From: Thermosulfuriphilus ammonigenes
GTDB lineage: Bacteria > Desulfobacterota > Thermodesulfobacteria > Thermodesulfobacteriales > ST65
Direction: 5' to 3'
Assembly (NCBI RefSeq): GCF_011207455.1
Contig: NZ_CP048877.1
Span: 488,576 to 552,575, forward strand
DNA: 64,000 nucleotides
Below the pieces are notes generated by a model, which was given only the letters and a program-made list of their open reading frames with translations, was not told where the DNA came from and ran no database searches. Shown piece after piece: positions 1 to 9,427 of this stretch (the stretch's first letter is position 1; every line of letters starts with the position of its first letter). Position numbers and translations under genes: made by a program.

Positions 1-3000
1 TAGACGACCTGGCAGCGGAAGGCCTTTTGCACCCGGAAACAGCTCAGATTTTCCGTACCAAAGAGGGCAAGGCCTTTGAGCTTTATCAGCATCAAGTAGA
101 GGCCATCCGCAAAGCAGCGGCAGCCCAAAGCTTTGTGGTCACCTCAGGTACCGGCTCCGGAAAAAGCTTCTGCTACTTTATCCCTATCATTGACGCTATC
201 CTCCGCGAGCCTGATCTCCCCCGTCCCGTAGCCTTGATCATTTATCCTTTAAACGCTTTGGCCAATTCCCAGCTTGCCACTTTAGAGGAGCTCTCTCGCT
301 CTTATTTTAAAAGAACTGGCAAGGACTTTCCTATAACTTTTAAACGCTACACCGGAGAGACACCCGAAGAAGAAAGAGAAAAGATCCGCCGCAACCCTCC
401 TCATATTCTTCTCACCAACTACGTTATGGCCGAACTCCTCCTTGTGCGCCCTGAGGATCGGCCTCTCCTCACCTCCGCCTCTAAAAGGGAGGCTCCATTT
501 TTCCTGATCTTTGACGAACTGCATACCTATCGCGGGCGTCAGGGGGCCGATGTGGCCATGCTGGTAAGGAGGTTTAAGGCCAGACTAAACCGCAAGCCCA
601 TCATCCACATCGGTACCAGTGCGACCATGGTGGCCTCGCGCCAGGCCAGCTTAGAAGAAAGGCGGGCTGCGGTGGCCGAATTCGCTTCCCGGTTCTTCGG
701 CCATCCTTTTGGGGCAAACGACATCATCGACGAAACTTTAGAGCCTGTAACCGTCGGGGGGCCTCCTTCCGAGGAAGAGCTTAAAGAGGGTTTCGCCCGG
801 CCTTTTCCTGAGGAAAGGAATGCTTATCTGAAACATCCCCTGGTCCGGTATCTGGAATATGAAATGGGGCTTGAGGAAAGGGACGGTGCACTTGTTCGCC
901 GGGAACCAAGGCCCCTTTCCGAAGTGGCCAAAAAGCTAGCTTCCTTACTCGGGAAAGAGGAAGAAGAATGTTTGAACAAACTCCGTGCAGCTCTCCTTCA
1001 CGGCATACGTTTTCAGGTTCCCGGAGAACCGCCTCTTTTGGCTTTTAAGCTCCATCAATTTATCAGTCAGGGGCAAGCCGTTTACGCCACCCTTGAGCCC
1101 CTTGAGAAAAGGCGTTTTAGCCTGGAGCGACAGATCACCCAGGAGGAAGATACCCTCTGGGCCCCGCTTCGCTTCTGTCGTATCTGCGGCCAGGATCATT
1201 ATTGCGTAGTCCAAAGATCCGAAGACCAGTTTGAAGCCGCCCTCCCAGGGGAAGATTATACCGAAGAGGGCCTGAAGGGGTATCTCACTCCCCATTCTCC
1301 GGACCTGCCCGAGCTTGAAGAACTCATTCCTTCTGAATGGCGTGATCGTAGGGGAAGACTTAAAAATCCGTGGAAAGATAGGGTCCCACGTCTAGTTTGG
1401 GTTTTTCCTGACGGAAGATTCTCCTGGGATGAGGTAGAAGGGGCGGTACCCATGTGGTGGCAGGCAGAGCGGTTTTGGATCTGCCCCCGGTGTGGGGAGT
1501 ATTACACCGCCCGTGAAGGTGAATATTCCAAACTAGCCGCTCTTTCTACGGAAGGCAGGTCTTCGGCCACCACGGTCTTAGCCCTTTCCTTCTTGCGAAG
1601 GGCCCGGGAGACCGGGGCCCTAGAAGCAAAACTTTTATCTTTCACGGACAACCGCCAAGACGCTTCCCTTCAGGCTGGCCACTTTAATGATTTTGTTCGG
1701 GTGGCCATGCTTCGCTCAGCCCTTTATCAGGCCCTCAAAGAGCATGGCCAATTACAATTCGACAACGTGGCCCGGGAAGTGGTCAATCATCTGGGGCTTG
1801 AAATCGGCGCCATAGCCCAAAACCCGGAACTTGATCCTCAAAGTTCTCAAGCCCAGGAAGTTTGGACGACTTTTGAGAGCTTGACGGAATACCGAATATA
1901 CGAAGACCTCCGCCGCGGCTGGAGGGTTACCCAACCGAACCTGGAAGACGTTGGTCTCCTCCGCCTGGAATATCTGGGCCTTTCGGAACTGGTCGAAAGA
2001 GAGGAGCTATTTGAAGACATACCGGGCTTAGACGAAGCAGCGCCTGCAGAGAGAAAAGAGGTCTTAAAGGCCGTTCTTGACTATTTTAGGAAACGTCTGG
2101 CCATTGAAACAAAGGCCCTTAATCCTAAGCACCAATCTTCTCTGAGACGTCGCTCCCAAGAGTACTTAAATGAATTCTGGGGGCTTGACCCTGACAATCC
2201 GTCTATGCTCAGGGCAAGCCTTATGGTACGCCCAAGAGGAAACGGGTTTCTGCCCAATGTTCCCCATTTTAAACTTACTTCCCGTTCTCTTTTGGGGCGT
2301 TATATTCAGCGCACGCTAAGCCTTTCCCCTCAGGAAACAGAACTCTTTTTAGACCATGTTCTTGAGTTGCTCCTTAAGCAGGGCTATCTCCGAAGGATCG
2401 AAAACAAAGGAGAACACCAATGCTTTCGGCTGGAGTCTTCTTGTATGCGGTGGGTCCTTGGAGACGGAACCCCGCCTCCTCCTGACCCTGTTTGGAGCAA
2501 GCGGAGCACAAAACGAACTTCTGAAGTAAACAAATTCTTTCTCAAATTTTATCAGGAAGGGGCCCGAAATTTAGCCTATTTTGAGGCCCGGGAACACACC
2601 GCCCAGGTGGTAACCCCTAGGGAAAGAGAAAGACGCGAAAGGCGCTTTAGGGGAGAAGAGAAGCCTCCCCTGCCTTATCTGGTCTGTTCTCCCACCATGG
2701 AGCTTGGTATAGATATCGCCGACCTTGATACCGTGCACTTACGAAACATCCCTCCTACCCCGGCCAACTACGCCCAGCGCAGCGGGCGGGCCGGCAGGCA
2801 GGGTCAACCAGGCTTGATCGTCGCCTATTGTGGAGCTTACAGCCCGCACGACCAATACTTCTTTAAAAACCGCCAGGAGATGGTGGCCGGAAACGTTAGA
2901 GCCCCAAGGATTGACCTTACCAACGAAGCCCTCATCGAAGCCCACCTTCACGCGGAATGGTTGGCCCAAGTAAGCCTTCCTTTAAGGAATTCTATCCAGG

Positions 3001-4850
3001 AAGTGATTGAGCTCGAACAAGAAGATTTGCCTTTAAAAGAGACCGTCAGATCCCAATTAGAGCTTTCCGACCGGCGTTTAGGCGAACTTCGTCTTCGGTT
3101 AGAAAACATCTTGGCCCAGGACCAGGAAGAACTAAAGAAGGCAGGCTGGTTTAGTGAAAATTGGCTTGAAACCAAGATTAATAACGCCGCGGAGACCTTT
3201 GACCGGGCCTTTGACCGCTGGCGCGAACTTTTTAAGGCCGCAAACGCCCAGTTGAAAGAAGCTCAACAGCTCATGTGGAGCACCAAAAAAGAAGATCAGG
3301 AAAGAGGGCGGCACCTTCAAGAAGAGGCCCTGCGACAAAGAAATCTTCTCCTCCAGGAAGGAGTGGCTCGGGAGGAAGGAGATTTTTATCCTTATCGTTA
3401 TCTCGCCAGCGAAGGCTTTCTCCCCGGATATAATTTTCCGGCTTTACCGGTAAGGGCCTGGGTGCCGCGGGGAGAACAAGGCGAGTTTATTTCTCGCCCC
3501 AGATTCCTGGCTATCCGGGAGTTCGGACCACAAAATATCGTTTACCACGAAGGGTCTAAGTGGGAGGTTAGAAAATTCCAGACCCCTCCGGGAGGGCTTC
3601 GAAAGCGATTAAGTTTCAAGAAAATTTGCCTCAATTGTTCGGCTTTTACCAACGCCGAAGACGACTGCTGTCCGGTCTGTGGTATTGTCTTTGACGGATC
3701 AACTTCAGAAATCATTCGCCTTTTGGAAATGCCCAATGTTTCTTTGAGACGCCGGGAAAGAATAACCTGTAACGAAGAAGAACGAATCCGCCAGGGCTAC
3801 GTGCTCCAGATAGCCTATCGTTTTGCCCCTGCGGAAGGCGGGCTACGCCTTATTGAAGGAGAAGTTCCCGAGCTTTTGGAACTCCAATATGCCCCTTCAG
3901 CTACCATCTTGGTCGTTAATCATGGCTGGCGGACGCGGCGGACGGAGGGTTTTCTCGTAAACCTCGAAACCGGAGACTTAACAAACGAAAACGAAGTCGA
4001 GACTATGCGCGCAGCGGAAAGGGAAAATATAAGCCGGGTGAAGCTCGGTGTCTGGGATACCCAAAACCTTTTGCGCTTGCAACTGAAAGACGAAACCCTA
4101 AGGAATGATCTCGTGTTTGAGACCACGCTCATGTATGCGCTTGAAAGGGGAATCGAGAAGGTCTTTCAACTTGAGGACTCTGAACTGGTGGCCGAGGCCG
4201 TGGGGCAGGGAGAAGGGAGAGCCATTTTGTTTTACGAGGCTTCTGAAGGTGGGGCCGGGGTATTGCGCCGCCTCTTGGAGGACCCTCAGGCTTTGGCAGA
4301 GGTGGCGGTTGAGGCCCTGAAAATCCTCCACTTTGATCCTGAAAGCGGAAAAGATCTTGCAGAAGACGATCACTTCGCCTGTTACGAATGTCTGCTCAGT
4401 TTTTCCAATCAGCTTGTGGGCAAATACCTCAATCGGCACCGGGTTAAGGACTTTCTGATGCAGCTTAAAGAGGCACCGGTGAAACTCAAACACGGAGAAA
4501 AGAGCAGAGACGAGCACTACCAATGGCTTCTAGACCGGATAGATCCTCGTTCTCCCTTAGAAAGACATTTCCTGGGTTTCCTTTACGAAAGGGGCTTGCG
4601 CCTTCCCGACGAGGCCCAAAAACCCATAAAGGAGCCTCGTTGTTTGGTGGACTTCTTTTATGAACCCAATGTATGTGTTTTTTGCGATGGCGAGGTTCAT
4701 GATCACCCGGATCAACAGGAGCAAGACCAAAAAATCCGTCAGGAACTGCGAAGTCTCGGATACCGGGTTATTGCCATTCGGTATGACCAAGGTCTCGAGG
4801 AACAAGTCTCCAATTACGCCGAGGTCTTTGGAATCTTAAAAAGGCCTTAG
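1..4850 (+). CDS. DEAD/DEAH helicase with DUF1998 and C-terminal nuclease-like domain, 5'-truncated
   Basis: Very large SF2 helicase, probably of the DruE/YprA(MrfA)-like group that acts in phage defence or DNA repair. The reading frame is open to the left edge; a TTG lies at 27, but the residues before it (DDLAAEGLL) read as natural protein, so the true start is outside the window. Numbering from 27: Walker [10 protein letters not shown] (39-47), DEAH-type box FDELH, motif III GTSAT, a restart of the second RecA domain at [10 protein letters not shown] and motif [12 protein letters not shown]. CxxC pairs (CRICG, CPRCG, later CLNC/CPVCG) suggest zinc ribbons. A DUF1998-like segment ([14 protein letters not shown]) follows. 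The last ~100 residues ([24 protein letters not shown]) resemble a Vsr/DUF559-type PD-(D/E)XK fold. Partner genes, if any, would lie upstream. Confidence 0.85.
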   Translation, partial: DDLAAEGLLHPETAQIFRTKEGKAFELYQHQVEAIRKAAAAQSFVVTSGTGSGKSFCYFIPIIDAILREPDLPRPVALIIYPLNALANSQLATLEELSRSYFKRTGKDFPITFKRYTGETPEEEREKIRRNPPHILLTNYVMAELLLVRPEDRPLLTSASKREAPFFLIFDELHTYRGRQGADVAMLVRRFKARLNRKPIIHIGTSATMVASRQASLEERRAAVAEFASRFFGHPFGANDIIDETLEPVTVGGPPSEEELKEGFARPFPEERNAYLKHPLVRYLEYEMGLEERDGALVRREPRPLSEVAKKLASLLGKEEEECLNKLRAALLHGIRFQVPGEPPLLAFKLHQFISQGQAVYATLEPLEKRRFSLERQITQEEDTLWAPLRFCRICGQDHYCVVQRSEDQFEAALPGEDYTEEGLKGYLTPHSPDLPELEELIPSEWRDRRGRLKNPWKDRVPRLVWVFPDGRFSWDEVEGAVPMWWQAERFWICPRCGEYYTAREGEYSKLAALSTEGRSSATTVLALSFLRRARETGALEAKLLSFTDNRQDASLQAGHFNDFVRVAMLRSALYQALKEHGQLQFDNVAREVVNHLGLEIGAIAQNPELDPQSSQAQEVWTTFESLTEYRIYEDLRRGWRVTQPNLEDVGLLRLEYLGLSELVEREELFEDIPGLDEAAPAERKEVLKAVLDYFRKRLAIETKALNPKHQSSLRRRSQEYLNEFWGLDPDNPSMLRASLMVRPRGNGFLPNVPHFKLTSRSLLGRYIQRTLSLSPQETELFLDHVLELLLKQGYLRRIENKGEHQCFRLESSCMRWVLGDGTPPPPDPVWSKRSTKRTSEVNKFFLKFYQEGARNLAYFEAREHTAQVVTPRERERRERRFRGEEKPPLPYLVCSPTMELGIDIADLDTVHLRNIPPTPANYAQRSGRAGRQGQPGLIVAYCGAYSPHDQYFFKNRQEMVAGNVRAPRIDLTNEALIEAHLHAEWLAQVSLPLRNSIQEVIELEQEDLPLKETVRSQLELSDRRLGELRLRLENILAQDQEELKKAGWFSENWLETKINNAAETFDRAFDRWRELFKAANAQLKEAQQLMWSTKKEDQERGRHLQEEALRQRNLLLQEGVAREEGDFYPYRYLASEGFLPGYNFPALPVRAWVPRGEQGEFISRPRFLAIREFGPQNIVYHEGSKWEVRKFQTPPGGLRKRLSFKKICLNCSAFTNAEDDCCPVCGIVFDGSTSEIIRLLEMPNVSLRRRERITCNEEERIRQGYVLQIAYRFAPAEGGLRLIEGEVPELLELQYAPSATILVVNHGWRTRRTEGFLVNLETGDLTNENEVETMRAAERENISRVKLGVWDTQNLLRLQLKDETLRNDLVFETTLMYALERGIEKVFQLEDSELVAEAVGQGEGRAILFYEASEGGAGVLRRLLEDPQALAEVAVEALKILHFDPESGKDLAEDDHFACYECLLSFSNQLVGKYLNRHRVKDFLMQLKEAPVKLKHGEKSRDEHYQWLLDRIDPRSPLERHFLGFLYERGLRLPDEAQKPIKEPRCLVDFFYEPNVCVFCDGEVHDHPDQQEQDQKIRQELRSLGYRVIAIRYDQGLEEQVSNYAEVFGILKRP

Positions 4851-4882
4851 GCCATCTATTCGCCCCTTGTTCGGATGAATTA

Positions 4883-4908
4883 TTAATCAGAGCACAAAAT
4901 AGTCGACA
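4883..4908 (+). repeat. Left terminal inverted repeat of the IS630-type element
   Basis: Begins ttaatcagagcacaaaatag and pairs with the reverse complement of 5999-6024 at 21 of 26 positions. It is preceded by TA at 4881-4882. Confidence 0.8.
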
Positions 4909-5970
4909 TCAATCTAAGGCATACCTTACCATCGGAGCACGAAAGTAACTCCTTACTATCTCCGGCTGCCTCTGCGTGCTCATAAGATAGCTGCGTACAT
5001 TACCCTCCATCTCCTCCATGCTCCGCTTCCGGCGCCTCCCCCCCGCATTCGTCTTCACATCCTGGTTCAAATACTCATCCGGATTAAGCTCCGGACTGTA
5101 TCTCGGCAAATAATGCAGTTCCAACTCGTCCTCTTTGCCCTTCAACCACTCCTTAATCCTCTTTGCCCGATGCACACGGTGATTATCCACTATAAGATAA
5201 ATCTTCCGCCCCTTTTCTCGTGATCTTATCAGCCTTCTTAAAAATTCAAGAAAAACTTCTGTCGTAAATCTCTCCCTAAAAATCATAAACTTAAGCTTCC
5301 CCCGGTTGTTGATGGCAGAAATCATATTGAATCGAAATCTCTTGCCGCTCACCTCCACCACCGGTGTCTCTCCCCTCGGCGCCCAACTCCTCCCCGCTTG
5401 ATGATCTGACCTGATCCCTGTCTCATCTCCCCACCAAATCTCTGCCCCTTCCTCCTTGGCCCTCTTCCTTATCCGGGGATACTCCTTCTCAAGCCAGGCC
5501 TTTACTTCCTTCGGATTTCTTTCATAGGCCCGTTTCAAAGGCTTCTGCGGCGTGAAATTCCATCGCCTCAAATACCGGCCCACCGTCCATATCGAAAGCC
5601 TTATCCCAAACTTCCTCTCTATCAGTTGCCCCACCGCCTCCCTGGTCCAAAGGGAAAAGGGAAGCTTCAACTGATCAGGACAACGGTCCCGGATGATGCT
5701 ACAAATGGTAGCTGCTTGCCAGCCCAAAAGTTTTCCTCCCTTAGGACGTCCGCGAGGCTTGATTTTAAGGGCTTCCTCCCCACCTTGGCGATAAAGTTTT
5801 AGCCAGTAAGTCACAGTGGTTCTGGCTATTCCCAACATTTGGGCCACTTCTTCCTGGGTTTTTCCTTGTTCCAACACGGCGTGGACGGCTCTAAAACGCA
5901 AAGCTTCTTGAGCTTTGGGAGGAAGTTTACGTGCGTCTATTTTGGGAACTTTTGGAGGGCTAGAGTCCAT
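4909..5970 (-). CDS. IS630 family transposase
   Basis: 353-residue DDE transposase that cuts and pastes its own insertion sequence. The N-terminus carries a helix-turn-helix (about residues 35-60, TQEEVAQMLGIARTTVTYW) and a second winged-helix-like region (about 90-145). The RNase H-like core has D182 (WWGDETG), D262 (YLIVDNHRVH) and E299 (PRYSPELNPDE), the DDE triad of the family. Length is normal for IS630 and no frameshift is seen. The ATG at 5970 lies just inside the right inverted repeat and the stop just inside the left one. Confidence 0.93.
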   Translation of the reverse strand: MDSSPPKVPKIDARKLPPKAQEALRFRAVHAVLEQGKTQEEVAQMLGIARTTVTYWLKLYRQGGEEALKIKPRGRPKGGKLLGWQAATICSIIRDRCPDQLKLPFSLWTREAVGQLIERKFGIRLSIWTVGRYLRRWNFTPQKPLKRAYERNPKEVKAWLEKEYPRIRKRAKEEGAEIWWGDETGIRSDHQAGRSWAPRGETPVVEVSGKRFRFNMISAINNRGKLKFMIFRERFTTEVFLEFLRRLIRSREKGRKIYLIVDNHRVHRAKRIKEWLKGKEDELELHYLPRYSPELNPDEYLNQDVKTNAGGRRRKRSMEEMEGNVRSYLMSTQRQPEIVRSYFRAPMVRYALD

Positions 5971-5998
5971 ATCCTTGTATACCAGAGATTGGCCCTAT

Positions 5999-6024
5999 TG
6001 TCGAGTGTTTTCTGCTCGAATTAA
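5999..6024 (-). repeat. Right terminal inverted repeat of the IS630-type element
   Basis: Reverse complement starts ttaattcgagcagaaaacac and matches the left repeat at 21 of 26 positions. It is followed by TA at 6025-6026, giving the expected target-site duplication. Confidence 0.8.
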
Positions 6025-6260
6025 TATATCCCAACCCCCAAGGGGTAGAGAGAAATGAAATTGTCTGCCGATTGCCTGCAAAGTGCAGGCAATTTGAACA
6101 CGAAATCTCACCAAACTTCACGAAATGGACTTCCCAGTATTCCTTGGAGAGCTTGCTGCAAGCAAAACTGATGGCAATTGGCCCGTTTTGACCGCATTTT
6201 TGAACCCTTATTGCGAAAATACCGAAACCCTGGTATTGGAGGGCAAGCAATTCTTTAGAT

Positions 6261-6337
6261 GCCCCCGTAGCTCAGGAGGATAGAGCACGGGATTCCTAAT
6301 CCCGGAGTCGCAGGTTCGAATCCTGCCGGGGGCACCA
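6261..6337 (+). tRNA. tRNA-Arg(CCU)
   Basis: A full cloverleaf can be folded by eye: acceptor stem GCCCCCG/CGGGGGC, D arm GCTC...GAGC, anticodon stem CGGGA/TCCCG enclosing loop TTCCTAA (anticodon CCT), T arm GCAGG/CCTGC with loop TTCGAAT, discriminator A and an encoded CCA end at 6335-6337. The 3' 49 bases are repeated at 23298-23346, so this gene is the integration site of the 17-kb element and its 3' half is element-borne. The 5' flank holds a 9-bp stem hairpin (6071-6093) with no T run and no recognised gene between 6027 and 6260. Confidence 0.95.
6289..6337 (+). repeat. att direct repeat, left (tRNA side)
   Basis: 49 bases covering the anticodon arm to the CCA end of tRNA-Arg, identical to 23298-23346. 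The flanks differ (cac before and ata after here; gat before and taa after at the right copy), so these are the exact limits of identity and contain the crossover site. Confidence 0.92.
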
Positions 6338-6381
6338 ATAGTTTCAAGGGTTTCAGGGAATCGCCACCTTGAGCAAACTCC

Positions 6382-6408
6382 TTTCCCCACCTATTCCCCA
6401 CCTGGAAG
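6382..6408 (+). repeat. Arm-type integrase site, left copy
   Basis: 27-bp sequence starting tttccccacctattccccac, itself two copies of TTCCCCACCT one base apart. It lies 45 bp inside the left att repeat and is repeated exactly, in the same orientation, at 23173-23199 near the right end. In an excised circle the two copies would flank attP, as arm sites for tyrosine integrases do. A looser pair, tcaagg(g)tttcagg, also occurs at 6344-6357 and 23252-23264. Confidence 0.7.
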
Positions 6409-6674
6409 CAAAGTTCTGGCCACGGCTAACGCACCCGGGAACCGCCAAGCGACGAATGCACGGGGAATAAGCTTAATCCATCCTCCTCGTCGAGGAGGCA
6501 TCTCTGAGGCCGTCAAATAGCTTCAGAAAGGCTTTTTTCTCGGATAGGTAGGTATGGCAAGCCGAAAAAAAGCGCTCAGAGGGGAAATATGAGGCTTTCA
6601 GGCTGAAAATTGCCTCGCGGCCAGGCTTTGAAGTAAAGGCAAGTCTGCAATCACCGCCTACAGGCTTGCAAAAC

Positions 6675-6707
6675 AAAAAACGCGAGCCGCAGCCGGCCTG
6701 GGCTCGC
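6675..6707 (-). terminator. Rho-independent terminator-like hairpin
   Basis: Read on the minus strand: stem GCGAGCC, 12-base loop, GGCTCGC, then G and six T. No convincing minus-strand gene ends just before it, so it may insulate the element end or be left from a lost gene. Confidence 0.5.
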
Positions 6708-7030
6708 TAAAGGGTTTTGCCGCCGGTGTTGTCAAGCTCGGCTCCCTAAGACTCCAAAGCTAGGACTCCAAAGCCTAGGGCCATTCTTTAGATATCTTCT
6801 CCGTGTGGCAATCGAATTTTTGAGTTTTAAACTCGAACGAAAGGCGCGGGGCAAAAGACCCTCGCCACTGGCGCCAGGTAGGACCCGTGTTTCTTTGTAG
6901 CTCACCGGACAGCCAGGAAACTCCTTGACCAAGGGGTAGCCTCTCCAGGGCTCCTGGATTCTTACTCCAGGGGCCTAATGTCTTCCGAGAAAACCTCACC
7001 CCCAAGCAAAAATCCTGGTAGGGGATAAGG

Positions 7031-7330
7031 GAGGCCTTTGCCTGGCAAAACCTCACCATCCGGGCCACCCTTTTGCTCATCGCCGTAACCAGTATCTTCC
7101 TCCTGCCCTATGCCGTCCTACTCCCAGTCCTGGCCAAGGAGTACTACGGCGTGGGGGCCAAAGGCTTTAGCTTTCTCATGGCGGTAAACGGTCTTGGGGG
7201 ACCTTTTCGGGGCGGTTTTTATGACGAGCATCGGCCCCCGCCTACCCAAGGACAAAAACATCCTGGTCAACCTCACCGCCCTGTGTGTGTTCTTGGCCTT
7301 CACGGCCCTGGCCTTCCTGAGTTTTCTAGG
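7031..7330 (+). pseudogene. MFS transporter fragment, frameshifted
   Basis: Translation from 7031 (EAFAWQNLTIRATLLLIAVT...) resembles the middle of an MFS_3/EntS-type exporter, with hydrophobic segments and GAKGFSFLMAVNGLG. The frame breaks at the G5 run near 7196-7200: after NGLG the sequence continues one frame over as DLFGAVFMTSIGPRLP and then another membrane helix (LTALCVFLAFTALAFL). One G fewer would restore it. Both the N-terminal and C-terminal parts of a normal transporter (about 400 residues) are missing. It is a relic, joined in frame at about 7330 to an unrelated ATPase fragment. Confidence 0.7.
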
Positions 7331-8347
7331 GCAGGATTGGGTGAGGACAAGCCCCGAAACATTTGGGACGGCCACGGCTAACCGGCTCCTGGCTCTTGGG
7401 TATTACTTCCGGGATCTCCCAGTCCTTTTTGATGATTTTTTCCCAGGATCGAACCAGGAGGAAAACCATCGCCTGTTTGAGACCCTGGATCGACTGATCC
7501 GGGTTACTGGTAATGCTTCAGAGCGGGGGCGCTTAAAGGCTAACTCCGCATTGGATCGTGAAAAAACCTTTGAAGCGGTCCCTGTCATAACCCTGGAGTT
7601 TCTACCGGTGCTCTCGGAAAGCTCCTTGAGCCGGGTTTTTGTCGTTCCCCATGTGAGGCCCGATCCCGAAGATTTACAGGCCCTCCAGGACCGAGCCGAG
7701 CCCCTTAATCATCTTGGGAGTCTCTGGGTTCGTTACCTCTCGGAGAAGGCCCCTGAGCTTCCTTGTTATCTCAAAGAGCAATTACGGGAGAAGTGGAAAA
7801 GCGCCCACTTTGAGGCGTTGCGGGAGCGTGAGCTATTCCGGGCCGTAGATAATTTTGCAATTTTGGACACTTCACTTACGGTTTTTCTCGGTTTTCTTGA
7901 TTCTCTTGGCCTGGACGCCAGGGACCCGGCGCAAGTCCTGGCCCTGGGCCTTAAGGAGATGCTTAATGCTTTCCTGGGCCGGGTCAGGGAGACTGATACG
8001 GTCGAACTTTTTTAGAGTCCTTGAAGGAGATTGTAGTTTCCGGTCAGGCGGTTATTCCGGCCAAAGAGGAATACCAAGAAGATCTCCGTAAGCCCGTTAT
8101 CGGTGTGCTGAGCGGTGGTGAGGTTTGGCTTTTCCCCCAGGCTACGGAGAAGGAACTAAACGCACACCTTGGCAAATTAAACCGGCCTCCGATTCGCTTG
8201 GGCAAGGGGTTTTACGGAGAGCTTAAGCGTCGAGGGTTGCTGGCCTGGGAAGTGTCCACCAAAGTCGTCAAGATCGGCGGAAGGAGTCAACGGGTGCTGG
8301 GGTTAAAGAGAGAGGCCCTGGAGGGAGAGGAAGATGTCCCATTTTGA
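7331..8347 (+). pseudogene. C-terminal part of a DUF927/primase-associated ATPase, broken
   Basis: After the MFS relic the frame continues without a stop into residues typical of the second half of DUF927-like plasmid/phage ATPases: TANRLLALGYYFRDLPVLFDDFFPGS, LIRVTGNASERGRL, VITLEFLP and LSRVFVV. The Walker A half is absent. Translation stops at TAG 8013-8015, but the next frame carries straight on (FLESLKEIVVSGQAVIPAK to 8347), so a -1 shift at a run of six T (8008-8013) has split it. Together these are the remains of an earlier replication helicase. A sequencing error in the T run or ribosomal slippage could explain the second break; neither explains the missing N-terminus. Confidence 0.65.
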
Positions 8348-8414
8348 GGCGCTGAGCCTTTTTGATCTTGCGGTTTCTTGAGGCCGTGGAGCCTTTACTT
8401 AAAGAAAAAGCCCC

Positions 8415-8669
8415 GTGGAGGTGCGGGGCCAGCGTCGGAGGACAGAATGGGAAAGTGAAGTTAAGCATCTTCAAGAGGTAAGCGAAGGTTTGCCACCGGA
8501 GGCCAGGCGGCGGGTGATGGCCCTGGGGCTTGAGGCGGTGGCCCTGGATCTTGCCGCCAGGCACGGGGCCCCCGGATCGGACCCCTGGAGCTTTTGGGCA
8601 AGGTGTTACCACGGAGTTACGGACACCCTGGCTGATGCCTGGGATCTGGCCTATGCCTCGACACATTAG
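8415..8669 (+). CDS. Small hypothetical protein, Ala/Arg/Glu-rich
   Basis: 84 residues from GTG 8415 (the frame is closed upstream by TAA at 8400). No Shine-Dalgarno is obvious. The product (EWESEVKHLQEVSEGLPPEARRRVMALG...FWARCYHGVTDTLADAWDLAYA) looks helical and soluble; I recognise no family. It follows the broken ATPase on the same strand and may be a surviving partner or another relic. The 280 bases between it and the PIN gene hold no supported gene. Confidence 0.4.
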   Translation: MEVRGQRRRTEWESEVKHLQEVSEGLPPEARRRVMALGLEAVALDLAARHGAPGSDPWSFWARCYHGVTDTLADAWDLAYASTH

Positions 8670-8953
8670 TGGACGGGTCCTTCTGGGCAGGGTGGGCCGA
8701 AGGGTCCGTCCCCTGCGCCAAAAAAGGCGTTTTGAACTCGCGCGAAGCCGGCGCCACCGCCGGGGAAGCCCTCTCGAAGTCCCGAAAACCTAGGGAAACC
8801 AAGGCTTACAGCCTTTGAACTATCTCGGCTAAACGGCCATGGGGGTAAACCATGACCGAAAACGCAAGAAGAAGGTGTGAGGTTATGGAGAAGTCTTGTA
8901 GCCTAATATATTTTAGGCCAGAGATGAGCGAGATTCTTTCGAGCTGGGACGAA

Positions 8954-9427
8954 TTAACACCATGCTTTAAGCCGCTTATTTACTTCTTCTTTGGGCAACC
9001 AGCTATCCTTAGCCAAGATCTTTTTAAGAGCCTGACAAGCTACTTTAGGAGAAATCAGACCTCTTTTTAAGAACTGATCCAGGACCCATAAAATTCCATG
9101 ATAAGGAATATTGCAAGCCTTACAAAGTTTCCTCAGTTTACTGTCTCCGGTTAAAAGGATTACCTCCTTTTGAACAGTTAGCTCCTTAGCACACAAAAAG
9201 GCACTAGCATCGGCCAAAGAAAGGCTCCGGTGTTCAGCACGGAGCGCTAAAATCTCAGTTACATCTACAAACTCAAAAACTTCGGCCTCAAATTCGGGCA
9301 GTAAAGGCTCGTCAATTTCAAAAAGAACCAAGTCTGTTATTACGATTTTACCGAGATTACTAAGTAGAGCTGTTAGGCCGCTGTGGCATAAATCAATTAA
9401 AACCGATGCATCGAGGACCAGGATCAT
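8954..9427 (-). CDS. PIN-domain protein, putative toxin
   Basis: 157-residue PIN-fold ribonuclease candidate. Acidic active-site residues occupy the usual places: D6 (VLDASVL), E37 (LFEID), D73 (LADASAF) and D95 (LLTGDSKLRK). PIN toxins of this type cut tRNA or mRNA when freed from their antitoxin. Its ATG overlaps the end of the upstream XRE-ImmA gene by four bases (ATGA), so the two are translationally coupled and driven by one operator-bearing promoter. The C-terminal 60 residues (helical, Lys-rich) extend beyond the minimal PIN fold. Confidence 0.8.
   Translation of the reverse strand: MILVLDASVLIDLCHSGLTALLSNLGKIVITDLVLFEIDEPLLPEFEAEVFEFVDVTEILALRAEHRSLSLADASAFLCAKELTVQKEVILLTGDSKLRKLCKACNIPYHGILWVLDQFLKRGLISPKVACQALKKILAKDSWLPKEEVNKRLKAWC

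Larger units (their letters stand above)
4883..6024 (-). mobile_element. IS630-type insertion sequence, complete
   Basis: A 1,142-bp insertion sequence with one transposase gene. Imperfect 26-bp terminal inverted repeats (4883-4908 and 5999-6024, 21 of 26 matching) are flanked by the dinucleotide TA on both sides (4881-4882 and 6025-6026). TA duplication is the hallmark of the IS630/Tc1/mariner group. The transposase is full length with all catalytic residues, so the copy may be active. It sits between the defence-like helicase gene and the tRNA-Arg integration site, outside the integrative element. Confidence 0.88.
6338..7030. other. Gene-poor left end of the integrative element
   Basis: About 700 bases with no reading frame that can be defended in either direction. 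Visible structure: the arm-type repeat (6382-6408), a perfect palindrome cctcctcgtcgaggagg (6483-6499), a minus-strand terminator-like hairpin (6675-6707), and a tandem 14-base repeat of type ctaRgactccaaag (6747-6774). A 67-codon minus-strand frame (6676 to 6473) opens just after the hairpin but has no ribosome-binding site and no recognisable product. The segment could hold attachment and replication signals, or be decayed DNA. Confidence 0.5.

Noticed and set aside
6473-6676. 67-codon minus-strand frame just after a terminator-like hairpin
   Set aside because: No ribosome-binding site, no recognisable family, and it begins immediately downstream of a structure that would end transcription.
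8007-8014. Programmed -1 frameshift at CTTTTTTA
   Set aside because: No downstream stimulator was identified and the gene already lacks its N-terminal half, so a decay mutation or sequencing error is simpler.
8530-8793. 87-codon plus-strand frame overlapping the 84-residue hypothetical gene
   Set aside because: Arg/Pro-rich translation typical of a shadow frame in GC-rich DNA; the 8415-8669 frame has a more protein-like composition.
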